DNA from: Flavobacteriales bacterium
GTDB lineage: Bacteria; Bacteroidota; Bacteroidia; Flavobacteriales_D; Sanyastnellaceae
Direction: 5' to 3'
NCBI GenBank assembly: GCA_011524845.1
Contig: WTJL01000061.1
Coordinates: 1-20,481, forward strand
DNA: 20,481 bases
Both the position numbers and the translations under genes were made by a program. Below are positions 7,974-15,430 of this stretch, piece by piece. A model generated the notes under the pieces. The model was not told the origin of the DNA, searched no databases, and saw only the letters and a list, made by a program, of their open reading frames with translations. Within the stretch, counting starts at the first letter, position 1, and every line of letters starts with the position of its first letter.

Positions 7974-8717
7974 ATGGGAACCCGAATCACCCCGTACGTC
8001 TCCCCGGACGAAGAAGCCAAGAAGAACCAAGTGGCGCGCATGTTTGACGGCATCGCCCACCGCTACGACTTCCTGAACCACTTTTTCTCCTTGGGCATCG
8101 ATGTGCTCTGGAGGAAGGCGTGCATCCGCATGCTGAAGAAAGAACATCCTCAAACCCTGTTGGATGTGGCCACAGGCACCGCCGATTTCGCCATTGAGGC
8201 TGTGCGCATGGGGCTCGAAGTGCACGTGTCTGGGGTCGACATCAGCGCAGGCATGCTCGAGGTCGGGCGAGAGAAAGTGGCGGCGCGTGGCTGGAACGAC
8301 CGCATCGAACTGATTCAAGGCGATTCCGTGGCGCTTCCCTTCGACGACCACACTTTTGACGCATACACGGTGGCGTTTGGCGTCCGCAACTTCGAAGACT
8401 TGCAAGGCGGTCTTCGCGACATGCTTCGTGTGCTCAAGCCCGGGGCGATGGGACTCGTGCTGGAGTTCAGCAAGCCCAAGCACTTTCCGATCAAGCAGGT
8501 GTTTGGCCTGTATTTCAAGTACATCATGCCCACGGTGGGCAAATGGGTCAGCAAAGACCCCTCAGCGTACACATACCTCCCTGAAAGCGTCCAAGCGTTC
8601 CCCGAGGGCGAAGGATTCCTCGAAGAACTTCGTCGGGCTGGGTACGAAGATGTGCAGGCCAAAAGCCTGACAGGAGGCATCGCCACCATTTACACAGGAC
8701 GAAAGCCTAAGTCATGA
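7974..8717 (+). CDS. ubiE: Demethylmenaquinone C-methyltransferase (UbiE/MenG)
   Basis: This 247-residue SAM-dependent methyltransferase carries out the last step of menaquinone synthesis by methylating demethylmenaquinone. The family N-terminus VARMFDGIAHRYDFLNHFFS (20-39) and LGIDVLWRKA are present. The SAM-binding motif is LLDVATGTADFA (62-73). AFGVRNFED (134-142), MLRVLKPG, LVLEFSKP and the late PSAYTYLPESVQAFP complete the pattern. I place the start at the ATG at 7974, because known relatives begin a few residues before TPY; an upstream in-frame TTG at 7956 would add six residues. The stop overlaps the aroA ATG by 4 nt (ATGA), so the two are co-translated. Both belong to pathways around chorismate: aroA supplies the chorismate from which menaquinone is made. 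Confidence 0.93.
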   Translation: MGTRITPYVSPDEEAKKNQVARMFDGIAHRYDFLNHFFSLGIDVLWRKACIRMLKKEHPQTLLDVATGTADFAIEAVRMGLEVHVSGVDISAGMLEVGREKVAARGWNDRIELIQGDSVALPFDDHTFDAYTVAFGVRNFEDLQGGLRDMLRVLKPGAMGLVLEFSKPKHFPIKQVFGLYFKYIMPTVGKWVSKDPSAYTYLPESVQAFPEGEGFLEELRRAGYEDVQAKSLTGGIATIYTGRKPKS

Positions 8718-10009
8718 TCTTGCGCGTTCTTCCGAGCACGCTGACGTCGGACACAGTGTGGGCCCCGCCCAGCAAGAGCGTCATGCAACGGGTGATCGCT
8801 TTGGCCACTTTGGCCGACGGTCGCACCATGATTTCACGCCCTTCCGAGTCGGACGACTGCACGCACGCCCTCATGATGGCGGCACAGCTCGGTGCGGACA
8901 TTGAACTGGGGGAAGACGCCGTGGCCATTCACGGCACCTTTCCATTGAAGCCCAGAGAGACCTCGCTTACACCGGGCGAGTCGGGATTGGGGTTGCGTCT
9001 TTTTGGGGTGTTGTCCGCCCTTCACGACGGTCCATTGACCTTGGAGCGCGCAGGGAGTTTGCTTCAGCGCGATGTCAGCGGACTGGCCGAGGCCCTCGAC
9101 GCCTTCGGTGTCAAAGTCCAACACACCGCCCCTGGCGAACACCCCACCGTCCATGGCCCCATCCGCGGAGCCCACGTCAGCCTCGATGCGGCCGGAAGCA
9201 GCCAAGTGCTGACCGGGTTGCTCTGTGCGCTTGCGCATGCCTCAGGCGACTCACTCTTGAACCTGCATGGTGTGGTCAGCCGTCCCTACGTCCAAATGAC
9301 CCTGGAGGTGCTCGAAGACATGGGCATAGAGGTGGACGTCGTGGAAGAAGATGCCGACGAGCGCCAACTGTTGCTTCGCGTGGCTGGAGGGCAGCGTGCG
9401 AAGGCCATGGACGTGGCCATCGATGGAGATTGGTCAGGGGCCGCTTTTTTGATGGCCTTGGGCGTGCTGTGTGCACCCCATCACCTCAACGTCGAAGGCC
9501 TTCACAGCACCTACACCCAAGCCGACGAAGCCATCAAAGGCGCGCTGTTGTTTGGAGGGTGTCGCCTCGCAGGCACTGACGAGGGCGTTCAAGTCATGGC
9601 CGGAAAACCCAAGTCCTTCCAGGTGGACCTCACCGACAGTCCGGATCTTTTCCCTCCTTTGGCTGCTCTGGCGGCGTTTGCCAAAAAACCGAGCTCCCTG
9701 CGCGGCTTGCACAGACTCGGAAACAAAGAGTCCAACCGCGGACGTGTGATTCAATCCGAGTGGGCCAAAGCCGGTATTCGGGTCGACCTCGACGAAACCA
9801 CCGACACGATGGTGGTGCACCCAGGGCCCGTGCAATCGGCACGTCTGTCCTCCCATGGCGACCACCGCATGGCCATGGCCGCCGCCCTTCTCGGCGCCGC
9901 AGGTGCCCCCATCGAAATTGAAGGTGCAGAAGCGGTGGCCAAAAGCTACCCCTCGTTTTTTGACGATCTCGAATCGCTCGGGGTGCAGATTCAGACCGTC
10001 GCAGGCTGA
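8714..10009 (+). CDS. aroA: 3-phosphoshikimate 1-carboxyvinyltransferase (EPSP synthase)
   Basis: The 431-residue enzyme joins PEP to shikimate 3-phosphate, the sixth step of the chorismate pathway. Visible sites are K21 in APPSKSVMQR; SGLGLR at 90-95, which replaces the usual NAGTAMR while keeping its arginine; R119 in LLQRDVSGL; GSSQVLTGLL from 161; the acidic active-site region DSPDLFPPLAAL (308-319, likely D311); GNKESNR (336-342); HGDHRMAM (381-388); and K410 in KSYPSFFDDLESLG. The N-terminal motif set is divergent from the E. coli type but all expected charged residues are present, so it should be active. The 3' end overlaps the convergent EI24-family gene by 19 nt, and no terminator separates them. 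Confidence 0.93.
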   Translation: MILRVLPSTLTSDTVWAPPSKSVMQRVIALATLADGRTMISRPSESDDCTHALMMAAQLGADIELGEDAVAIHGTFPLKPRETSLTPGESGLGLRLFGVLSALHDGPLTLERAGSLLQRDVSGLAEALDAFGVKVQHTAPGEHPTVHGPIRGAHVSLDAAGSSQVLTGLLCALAHASGDSLLNLHGVVSRPYVQMTLEVLEDMGIEVDVVEEDADERQLLLRVAGGQRAKAMDVAIDGDWSGAAFLMALGVLCAPHHLNVEGLHSTYTQADEAIKGALLFGGCRLAGTDEGVQVMAGKPKSFQVDLTDSPDLFPPLAALAAFAKKPSSLRGLHRLGNKESNRGRVIQSEWAKAGIRVDLDETTDTMVVHPGPVQSARLSSHGDHRMAMAAALLGAAGAPIEIEGAEAVAKSYPSFFDDLESLGVQIQTVAG

Positions 10010-10746
10010 GACCCTGACCCCTTCAAGGCCACGCATGCGGCCGTGGTCGCCCCCATCCCTCCCATCAACGGCCCCACCGTCCACGCCAAAACTGGCACGG
10101 ACATCCAAAGGGCAAAGGGCACACCAACGGAGAGCGCCACGTCTGCGCGCTTGACCGACGCCCACCACCCCGCTCTCGCCCCTTTGCCCTCTCGCTCCCA
10201 CACGCAATCCATCACTGAAGCACCGTACGCCCACGCGCCCAAAAGCCAAGCCAGAGGCAAGGTCAAAGGGCTCAACACGGGGACCATCAACCCCAACGCC
10301 CACAATCCAGCCGCCAGGGTCCATTCAAATGCAGCAAGCAGTGCCGCAGACCGAAGCCCCCGCACAGCATCCTTGATCCACCGCGTCATGGAGAACGGAG
10401 TTTCCACCCCAGTCATGTGGGCCTCGGCGGCTTCACTGACGGCCGCAAACAATGGCCCCATCACCACGAGCACCACGTATTTGGTGAGCTTCAACTTGAG
10501 GACCAACAGCATCAGCCAAACAAGCCACTCCGTCAACGAATGAAGCCAAGGCGACATGGGGTCGTCTGACACCTGGCTCCCGATGAATTCCGCGGCTTTC
10601 TGTGACAGCTGGGCAATGCCCCACCATCCCAAGCCTGCGAGGAACAATGTGACCAGTCCGGCCGGCAAAAACCACCAGGACAAGGGTCCTCGGAGCAACC
10701 TCCATGCCTGACGGTGGGCGCCCACGGCCTGCTTCCATGTTCTCAT
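9991..10746 (-). CDS. EI24-domain (CysZ/EtfI-like) membrane protein
   Basis: The 251-residue protein has an N-terminal amphipathic region (MRTWKQAVGAHRQAWRLLRG) followed by several hydrophobic stretches (about 24-46, 74-103, 132-180, 203-228). The motif LTKYVVLVVMGPLFAAVSE (87-105) is typical of the EI24 family, which includes the CysZ sulfate permease. Bacteroidota members are mostly uncharacterised, so a sulfate-transport role is only a possibility. I choose the ATG at 10746; an upstream GTG at 10785 would add 13 residues. A CACATTCG element ends 4 nt before this ATG. The gene diverges from mpl and overlaps the aroA 3' end by 19 nt. Confidence 0.75.
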   Translation of the reverse strand: MRTWKQAVGAHRQAWRLLRGPLSWWFLPAGLVTLFLAGLGWWGIAQLSQKAAEFIGSQVSDDPMSPWLHSLTEWLVWLMLLVLKLKLTKYVVLVVMGPLFAAVSEAAEAHMTGVETPFSMTRWIKDAVRGLRSAALLAAFEWTLAAGLWALGLMVPVLSPLTLPLAWLLGAWAYGASVMDCVWEREGKGARAGWWASVKRADVALSVGVPFALWMSVPVLAWTVGPLMGGMGATTAACVALKGSGSQPATV

Positions 10747-10750
10747 GGTG

Positions 10751-10758
10751 CGAATGTG
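10751..10758 (-). promoter_or_regulatory. Possible -7 promoter element of the EI24-family gene
   Basis: On the minus strand this reads CACATTCG, followed by CACC and the ATG at 10746. It matches four of the six fixed bases of TAnnTTTG. On sequence alone it is weak, but the 4-nt spacing to the start is identical to that at dtxR and the ABC-F gene. Confidence 0.3.
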
Positions 10759-10814
10759 AGAAAGTGTTGGCCCTTTCGCCCCCACATGGTTTCAAAAGAT
10801 GTGAACTTCCCCTC

Positions 10815-12191
10815 ATGCGGATACACCTCATTGCCGTTGGCGGAAGCGCCATGCACAACTTCGCGTTGGCCCTTGCAGATGCGGGGCATCACGTCACAGG
10901 CAGCGACGACCAAATCTTCGAGCCCAGCCGCGGACGGTTGGCCGCTGCAGGACTCCTCCCCGACCAAGAAGGCTGGGATGCCCATCGCATCACGCCGGAT
11001 CTGGATGTCGTCATCCTGGGGATGCACGCCCGCACGGACAATCCCGAATTGCTTCGTGCCCAGGAGCTGGACTTGCGGATTCAGAGCTACCCCGAGTTTC
11101 TGAGGTTTGCCACTGAATCCAAACGACGCATGGTCGTGGCTGGCAGCCATGGCAAGACCACAGTGACCTCCATGATTCTGCATGCATGGCACACCTCAGG
11201 TCGACACGCCGACTTGATGGTGGGCGCCCAACTCGAGGGATTTGACCGCATGGTGGACCTCCAAGAACACCACGAGTGGGCGGTGATCGAGGGCGACGAA
11301 TACCTCAGTTCTCCAGTGGACCTGAGGCCCAAGTTTCTGTGGTATGGGCCACATGTGACCCTCGTCACCGGAATTGCCTGGGACCATGTGAATGTCTTCC
11401 CCACAGAAGAAGACTACATCCAACAATTCCGCACCTACCTCCAAACGGTTCAGCCCGGAGGCACCGTGGTGCACTGCACGGAAGATGCCCTGCTCGAGGC
11501 AGTCATCGACGACGTTCGATCCATTCGGTCGGACATTGATTGGGTCCCCTACTCCACTCCTGACCATGCCCCCACCGAGGGAGGCAGCCAGGTCACCTTT
11601 GAAGATGGCGCCACCATGGAGGTGGCGCTGTTGGGCGCGCACAACATGCAAAACCTCGCGGGCGCCCGGGCATGCTGCAGCGCCATGGGCATGGACGTGG
11701 CCGAGTTCGATGCCCACATGCTCGATTTCACCGGTGCGGCACGTCGTTTGGAAGTGATGCACGAAGACAAATCACAGCGCTTCGTCGCCTTCCGAGATTT
11801 TGCACACGCTCCCTCCAAACTCAAAGCCACCCAAGCGTCGGTGGTGGGGCAATTTCCCCAACGTCAGGTGACCGCGTGTTTCGAATTGCACACCTTCAGC
11901 AGTTTGAACAAGGCCTTCATCCCTCAATACGAGGACGCCATGAACGCCGTGGACCACGCCATCGTCTATTTCGATCCTGCTGTCGTGAGCCACAAAAGGC
12001 TCCCAGCTCTCGATGCCGAATTCGTCAAAAAGGCGTTTGGACGCGAGTCGCTGGAAGTCATCACCTCCAAAGAGGCATTGGCGGAACGGCTCGACACGGT
12101 TCCTTCGTCCGACCACGTCTTGCTGATGATGAGCAGCGGTCGGTTTGGCGGGGTGGAATTCAACCCAACCCCACGTCCAGCGACATCATGA
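10815..12191 (+). CDS. mpl: UDP-N-acetylmuramate:L-Ala-gamma-D-Glu-meso-diaminopimelate ligase (Mpl)
   Basis: This 458-residue Mur ligase recycles peptidoglycan by joining the recovered tripeptide to UDP-MurNAc. The N-terminus HLIAVGGSAMHNFALALADAG is the UDP-MurNAc-binding glycine-rich segment, with SAMHN in place of the SGMS found in MurC, a feature of Mpl. The ATP loop is GSHGKTTVTSM (110-120). IEGDEY lies at 158-163, WDHVNVFPT at 189-197, GAHNMQNLAGA in the central region, and DFAHAPSKL in the C-terminal domain. The ATG at 10815 gives the standard N-terminus; an in-frame extension back to 10704 has no family-like sequence and was rejected. The 3' end overlaps the convergent ZIP gene by 32 nt. 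The presence of Mpl implies meso-diaminopimelate peptidoglycan. Confidence 0.92.
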   Translation: MRIHLIAVGGSAMHNFALALADAGHHVTGSDDQIFEPSRGRLAAAGLLPDQEGWDAHRITPDLDVVILGMHARTDNPELLRAQELDLRIQSYPEFLRFATESKRRMVVAGSHGKTTVTSMILHAWHTSGRHADLMVGAQLEGFDRMVDLQEHHEWAVIEGDEYLSSPVDLRPKFLWYGPHVTLVTGIAWDHVNVFPTEEDYIQQFRTYLQTVQPGGTVVHCTEDALLEAVIDDVRSIRSDIDWVPYSTPDHAPTEGGSQVTFEDGATMEVALLGAHNMQNLAGARACCSAMGMDVAEFDAHMLDFTGAARRLEVMHEDKSQRFVAFRDFAHAPSKLKATQASVVGQFPQRQVTACFELHTFSSLNKAFIPQYEDAMNAVDHAIVYFDPAVVSHKRLPALDAEFVKKAFGRESLEVITSKEALAERLDTVPSSDHVLLMMSSGRFGGVEFNPTPRPATS

Positions 12192-12981
12192 CGATGAAGC
12201 CTCCGATGAAGCCCAAGGTGGCCACATCGGTGTATTTGTCGCGTTGGGTTTCCGGAATGACCTCTTCCACCACGACGTAAATCATCGCACCGGCGGCAAA
12301 TGCCAAAGCGTAAGGAAGAATTGGACGCATGGCCATGACGGCCACCGCCCCGATCACACCGGCAATGGGCTCCACCACCGCAGACAATTGTCCGTACCAC
12401 CAGGCGCGCCCCCTGGACACCCCATCGCGGCGAAGGGGCATGCTGACCGACAGGCCTTCAGGGAAATTTTGGATGCCAATGCCAATGGCCAAGGCCACGG
12501 CCCCCGCGGTCGTTGCGCCATCCAAACCGAGCGCGGCACCACCGAAAAGCACGCCCACGGCGAGTCCTTCAGGGATGTTGTGCAGGGTGATGGCCAGCAC
12601 AAGCAACGTGGTGCGACGCCAATCCGTTTCAGGCCCTTCCGCCTCTTCTTTTTTGAAGTTGATGTGCAGGTGAGGCACGAAGCGGTCGAGCACATAGATG
12701 AACAATGCGCCAAGACCAAAGCCGATCGCAGGCGGCCCCACCTTGGCAAATCCCTCTCCGCCTGTCATGTCAATGGCCGGCGCCAGCAGGGACCAAAAGC
12801 TCGCAGCCACCATCACACCGCCGGTGAACCCAAGCATGCCGTCGAACAACTTTCGGTTCATCGTGCGGAATGGGAACACCAAAGCCGCACCTGCAGCTGT
12901 CATTCCCCAGGTGAACAAGGTCGCCACAAGGGCCGACCACACAGGGCCCAGCCCTTCAAACCATGCGATTACAGTGTCCAT
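12160..12981 (-). CDS. ZIP-family divalent metal transporter (GufA-like)
   Basis: The 273-residue inner-membrane protein is a ZIP permease that would import a divalent metal such as zinc, manganese or iron. The two metal-site helices are clear: HNIPEGLAVG (134-143) and QNFPEGLSVS (171-180), typical of the GufA/ZupT branch. A short polar loop with histidines (DRFVPHLHINFKKEEAE, about 99-115) precedes the first of them, and EEVIPET lies near the C-terminus (239-245). Eight membrane segments fit the hydrophobicity. The gene starts 13 bp after the dtxR-like gene on the same strand, so the repressor very likely controls the transporter. The substrate cannot be told from sequence; the regulator type favours manganese or iron, with zinc as an alternative. 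Its 3' end overlaps mpl. Confidence 0.9.
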   Translation of the reverse strand: MDTVIAWFEGLGPVWSALVATLFTWGMTAAGAALVFPFRTMNRKLFDGMLGFTGGVMVAASFWSLLAPAIDMTGGEGFAKVGPPAIGFGLGALFIYVLDRFVPHLHINFKKEEAEGPETDWRRTTLLVLAITLHNIPEGLAVGVLFGGAALGLDGATTAGAVALAIGIGIQNFPEGLSVSMPLRRDGVSRGRAWWYGQLSAVVEPIAGVIGAVAVMAMRPILPYALAFAAGAMIYVVVEEVIPETQRDKYTDVATLGFIGGFIVMMSLDVGLG

Positions 12982-12994
12982 GTCATTGATTTCT

Positions 12995-13618
12995 TCAAGA
13001 AGTTTTGACCATCAATTGGGGCAACCATGCTTGCGGCAAAGTCACCAAGTCATTCTTTGTCAGCTTGCTGCCCAAACCGAGACCACGGTCCCGCATGGCA
13101 GAAAGGGTTTGGTCGTTCGCTTTCACCCCCATCACGACGGCACACTCGAACTCTCCCAATTCGGACAAGGGCATCACGCCTTCCATGTTGCGAAAGGTTC
13201 CGTCGGCTTTGGGAATGGGGTCTCCATGGGGATCGACGTCGGGATGACCCAGGTACTGATCCAGCCGCTCGACCAGCGCCACACTGTCCACGTGTTCCAA
13301 TTGTTCCGCGATGTCATGCACCTCGTCCCATTCGAATCCAAGACGCTCCACCAAAAACGTCTCCCACAAACGATGCTTGCGCACCAGCGCGAGCGCCAGC
13401 TTCTCTCCTGCAGGTGTCAGTCGTGCACCGTGGTACGGGCGATGTTCCGCCCAGCCAAGTTCGGTGAGCACGTGAACCATGGCCGTCACGCTCGGGGGCT
13501 TGACGCCCAAATGAGTTGCCATTTGATTGGTGGAGACCCACTCCGACTCACTGTCACCTGAATGGCCCAAAGCGTACAGCGCCTTGAGGTGATCCTCTCG
13601 ATGGGTCGTCTTCGACAT
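12995..13618 (-). CDS. DtxR/MntR-family metal-dependent transcriptional repressor
   Basis: The 207-residue protein has an N-terminal winged helix (about 5-75; STNQMATHLGVKPPSVTAMV as the recognition region) and a dimerisation/metal-binding domain with RKHRLWETFLVERLGF (80-95), WDEVHDIAEQLEHV (97-110) and GHPDVDPHGDPIP (124-136). The histidines and acids expected to bind metal (H82, E86, E99, H101, E105, H109, H125) are visible. A C-terminal SH3/FeoA-like domain begins near 151 (LSELGEFECAVVMGV), but after GLGLGSKLT the protein ends within about 20 residues, shorter than I expect for the family. It should sense Fe(II) or Mn(II) and repress its own operon with the ZIP gene. Two palindromic sites lie in its promoter. 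The ATG at 13618 follows TAGTTTTG-CACC. Confidence 0.92.
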   Translation of the reverse strand: MSKTTHREDHLKALYALGHSGDSESEWVSTNQMATHLGVKPPSVTAMVHVLTELGWAEHRPYHGARLTPAGEKLALALVRKHRLWETFLVERLGFEWDEVHDIAEQLEHVDSVALVERLDQYLGHPDVDPHGDPIPKADGTFRNMEGVMPLSELGEFECAVVMGVKANDQTLSAMRDRGLGLGSKLTKNDLVTLPQAWLPQLMVKTS

Positions 13619-13622
13619 GGTG

Positions 13623-13630
13623 CAAAACTA
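13623..13630 (-). promoter_or_regulatory. -7 promoter element of the dtxR-ZIP operon
   Basis: On the minus strand this reads TAGTTTTG, an exact TAnnTTTG match, followed by CACC and the ATG at 13618. A TTGG 23 nt upstream lies inside operator site 1 and could be the -33 element; another TTG is 13 nt upstream. The mRNA is predicted to be leaderless. Confidence 0.6.
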
Positions 13631-13647
13631 GACCAATCGAGGTCAAC

Positions 13648-13663
13648 TTTAGCCAAGACTAAA
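13648..13663. promoter_or_regulatory. Putative DtxR-type operator, site 1
   Basis: TTTAGCCAAGACTAAA is an interrupted palindrome with perfect TTTAG and CTAAA arms and a 6-bp centre. It lies 30 bp upstream of the dtxR start and covers the region where a -33 element is expected, so a bound repressor would block RNA polymerase. Autoregulation is an inference from position and the known habits of the family. Confidence 0.6.
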
Positions 13664-13669
13664 AAAAAG

Positions 13670-13685
13670 TTTAGCCAAGCCTAAT
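13670..13685. promoter_or_regulatory. Putative DtxR-type operator, site 2
   Basis: TTTAGCCAAGCCTAAT repeats site 1 with two changes; its inner arms TTAG and CTAA are still symmetric. It lies exactly 22 bp from site 1, about two helical turns, so two dimers could bind on the same DNA face. It is also 55 bp upstream of the SixA-like gene, which might therefore respond to the same repressor. Confidence 0.55.
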
Positions 13686-13739
13686 TCAGGTTGAAAAGTC
13701 GACATGCATTCCAACGTGTTTTGGTCGAACTTGTGACCC

Positions 13740-14234
13740 ATGAAGCGCCTCTTCATCGTTCGGCATGGGAAAGCTGTTCACCCTGAAGGTCAGCCCGACT
13801 TTGAGCGTGGCCTCACCAACCGTGGCGTGGCCGACGCACAGGCGTTGGGAGAATGGACAATCAAGGTCCGAGAACTGGGCGCTCCCTTGTGGGTCAGTCC
13901 AGCGGCACGTACCCAAGCCACGGCCCACCATTTGTGCGCCGCTTGGGACGAACCCGTGGAACACATCCGCACGGAACCCAACGCCTACTTGGCCTCTGAC
14001 CGCGCTTGGTTGTCTTGGATCAACGGTTGGCCAGACGACCACCAGTCGGGATGGATTGTGGGCCACAATCCCGGGTTGAGCGAGTTGGTCGAACGGTTGA
14101 CCGACCAACCCACTTGGCTTCCCACTTGCGGGATGGCCGAGGTCGAATTGGACGTGGACGCATGGGCAGAGGTGTTCGCTGGAACGGGTCGCCTTCGCGG
14201 ATTGTTCACCCCCAAATCGGTGATGAGGCCATGA
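13740..14234 (+). CDS. SixA-like histidine phosphatase family protein
   Basis: This 164-residue protein belongs to the histidine phosphatase (phosphoglycerate mutase-like) superfamily and is closest to the SixA group. The catalytic RHG is at residues 8-10 (LFIVRHGKA), with R57 in SPAARTQATAH and the second histidine H109 in IVGHNPGLSEL. SixA of E. coli acts on phosphohistidine in the nitrogen phosphotransferase system. Many Bacteroidota proteins of this size have no known substrate, so a phosphohistidine role is only a possibility. The gene is divergent from dtxR. Its stop overlaps the start of the AI-2E-family gene by 4 nt (ATGA), so the pair is co-translated. Confidence 0.85.
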   Translation: MKRLFIVRHGKAVHPEGQPDFERGLTNRGVADAQALGEWTIKVRELGAPLWVSPAARTQATAHHLCAAWDEPVEHIRTEPNAYLASDRAWLSWINGWPDDHQSGWIVGHNPGLSELVERLTDQPTWLPTCGMAEVELDVDAWAEVFAGTGRLRGLFTPKSVMRP

Positions 14235-15325
14235 AGAGGATTCGATGGGAATGGTGGCTGGCCGGTGCGCTTTTGGTGGCATTCGTGTGGCGCTTCAGTG
14301 AATTGACCTTGTATTTCCTTGCCGCTGTGGCCCTCAGTTTTGTGGGAAAACCTGTGGTGACGTGGGTCGCCAACCGACGCGTCGCCGGACAACGCAAGCT
14401 GGGCTCCAGCGTGGGCGCGGCCTCTGCCCTGTTGTTGATGACCCTGTTGGCCACAGGCACCGTCATGCTGTTTGCCCCTTTGGTTCAAGAACAGCTCGCG
14501 GCACTTGGCCGGCTGGACGCCCAACAACTGACCCAACATTGGAACGAGTCCCTCGCACTGGTGGACCAATGGACGTCGGGCATTGACCTCAGCGGAGAAG
14601 GCATGCGAAACAGCGCCTACCTCGCACAACAAGCGTCAGAGTTGATTCAATTGAACGACGCAGGCTCTCTGTTTTCAGGACTTCTCGCTTCCATCGGCAA
14701 CGTGTTTGTGGCGTTGTTTTCTGTGCTCTTCATGGCCTTCTTTTTGATGCGCGAACCCACCCTGTTCAAGCACCTGATGCTGGGATTGACCCCGGAATCC
14801 AAGCAGCCTGCCATGACGCGGATTTTGGAGCGGTCCGGCCACTTGTTGACGCGGTACTTTGGTGGACTGGTGATTCAAGTCACAATCATCACCTTGGTGG
14901 TTGGCTTGGGACTCACTTTGATTGGCATCCCCCACGGCTGGCTGCTGGGGCTGTTGGCCGGCCTGTTCAACCTGATCCCCTACCTCGGCCCCATGCTTGG
15001 AGCTGGGATCGGCGTGCTTGTCATGATTTCAAGCGGGGTGGATTGGGACGCCTTTGCGTGGGCGCTCGGGGTGTATTTGGCCGCCCAAGGTGTGGACAAT
15101 GTGTTCACCCAACCTGTCATTTTCGCCAAACGCGTGTTTGCCCATCCTCTGGAAATCTTCGTGGTCATTTCCGTTGCAGGAACCCTGGCTGGAGCGGGCG
15201 GCATGGTGCTGGCGATCCCCACCTACACGTTGTTCCGCATCGTCGCCCAGGAGTTTTTGCAAGAGTTCCCATGGATTCAAGCCCTGACCAAGAGCATGGA
15301 CGCACGGGAGCATGCGGATGCGTGA
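14231..15325 (+). CDS. AI-2E family transporter (PerM/YdiK-like permease)
   Basis: The 364-residue membrane protein has the AI-2E/PerM layout: two or three N-terminal helices (about 8-35, 60-83), a soluble helical region (85-145), then a run of helices to about 340. Diagnostic motifs are NLIPYLGPMLGAGIG (247-261) and VDNVFTQPVIFAKRVFAHPL (288-307). Members export AI-2 or act as ion antiporters, and the substrate here is unknown. The ATG at 14231 overlaps the SixA-like stop. A longer in-frame reading back to 14006 runs over that gene in another frame, is arginine-rich and has no family match, so I rejected it. The 105 bp between this gene and pyrG hold the pyrG promoter and no clear terminator. 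Confidence 0.9.
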   Translation: MKRIRWEWWLAGALLVAFVWRFSELTLYFLAAVALSFVGKPVVTWVANRRVAGQRKLGSSVGAASALLLMTLLATGTVMLFAPLVQEQLAALGRLDAQQLTQHWNESLALVDQWTSGIDLSGEGMRNSAYLAQQASELIQLNDAGSLFSGLLASIGNVFVALFSVLFMAFFLMREPTLFKHLMLGLTPESKQPAMTRILERSGHLLTRYFGGLVIQVTIITLVVGLGLTLIGIPHGWLLGLLAGLFNLIPYLGPMLGAGIGVLVMISSGVDWDAFAWALGVYLAAQGVDNVFTQPVIFAKRVFAHPLEIFVVISVAGTLAGAGGMVLAIPTYTLFRIVAQEFLQEFPWIQALTKSMDAREHADA

Positions 15326-15403
15326 GGCCGTTGTGAACGGGACGTGAACAACTCGAGCACATTTGCCGCACGAAAAAGTGGTGGGTGGGACGTTTGTTTG
15401 GTC

Positions 15404-15411
15404 TACCTTTG
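15404..15411 (+). promoter_or_regulatory. -7 promoter element of pyrG
   Basis: TACCTTTG is an exact TAnnTTTG match and identical to the element at the ABC-F gene. Using the spacing seen at the leaderless genes, transcription should start near 15416, inside a CCC run. The distance to the ATG at 15431 is 19 nt. No good -33 element is visible at the normal distance. Confidence 0.6.
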
Positions 15412-15414
15412 AAT

Positions 15415-15428
15415 CCCGTAACTACGGG
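15415..15428 (+). promoter_or_regulatory. Short inverted repeat at the predicted 5' end of the pyrG mRNA
   Basis: CCCGTAACTACGGG can fold in RNA as a 5-bp stem (CCCGU with ACGGG) and a 4-nt AACU loop. It ends 2 nt before the ATG, and its 5' arm is the predicted transcription start. It may hinder ribosome binding when the full C-run is transcribed, or it may be a protein operator. See the finding on CTP sensing. Confidence 0.45.
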
Positions 15429-15430
15429 AC

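Noticed and set aside
10704..10814. An N-terminal extension of Mpl
   Set aside because: The residues do not resemble the family, and the region overlaps the start of the divergent EI24-family gene.
12145..13008. A 287-codon plus-strand frame
   Set aside because: It is antisense to the ZIP transporter gene and has no membrane or domain pattern of its own.
14006..14230. An N-terminal extension of the AI-2E-family protein
   Set aside because: It overlaps the SixA-like gene in another frame and is arginine/glycine-rich shadow sequence; the ATGA overlap at 14231 gives the expected start.
15330..15352. GTTGT-N13-ACAAC inverted repeat after the AI-2E-family gene, considered as a terminator
   Set aside because: The stem is only 5 bp, the loop is long and no T-run follows.
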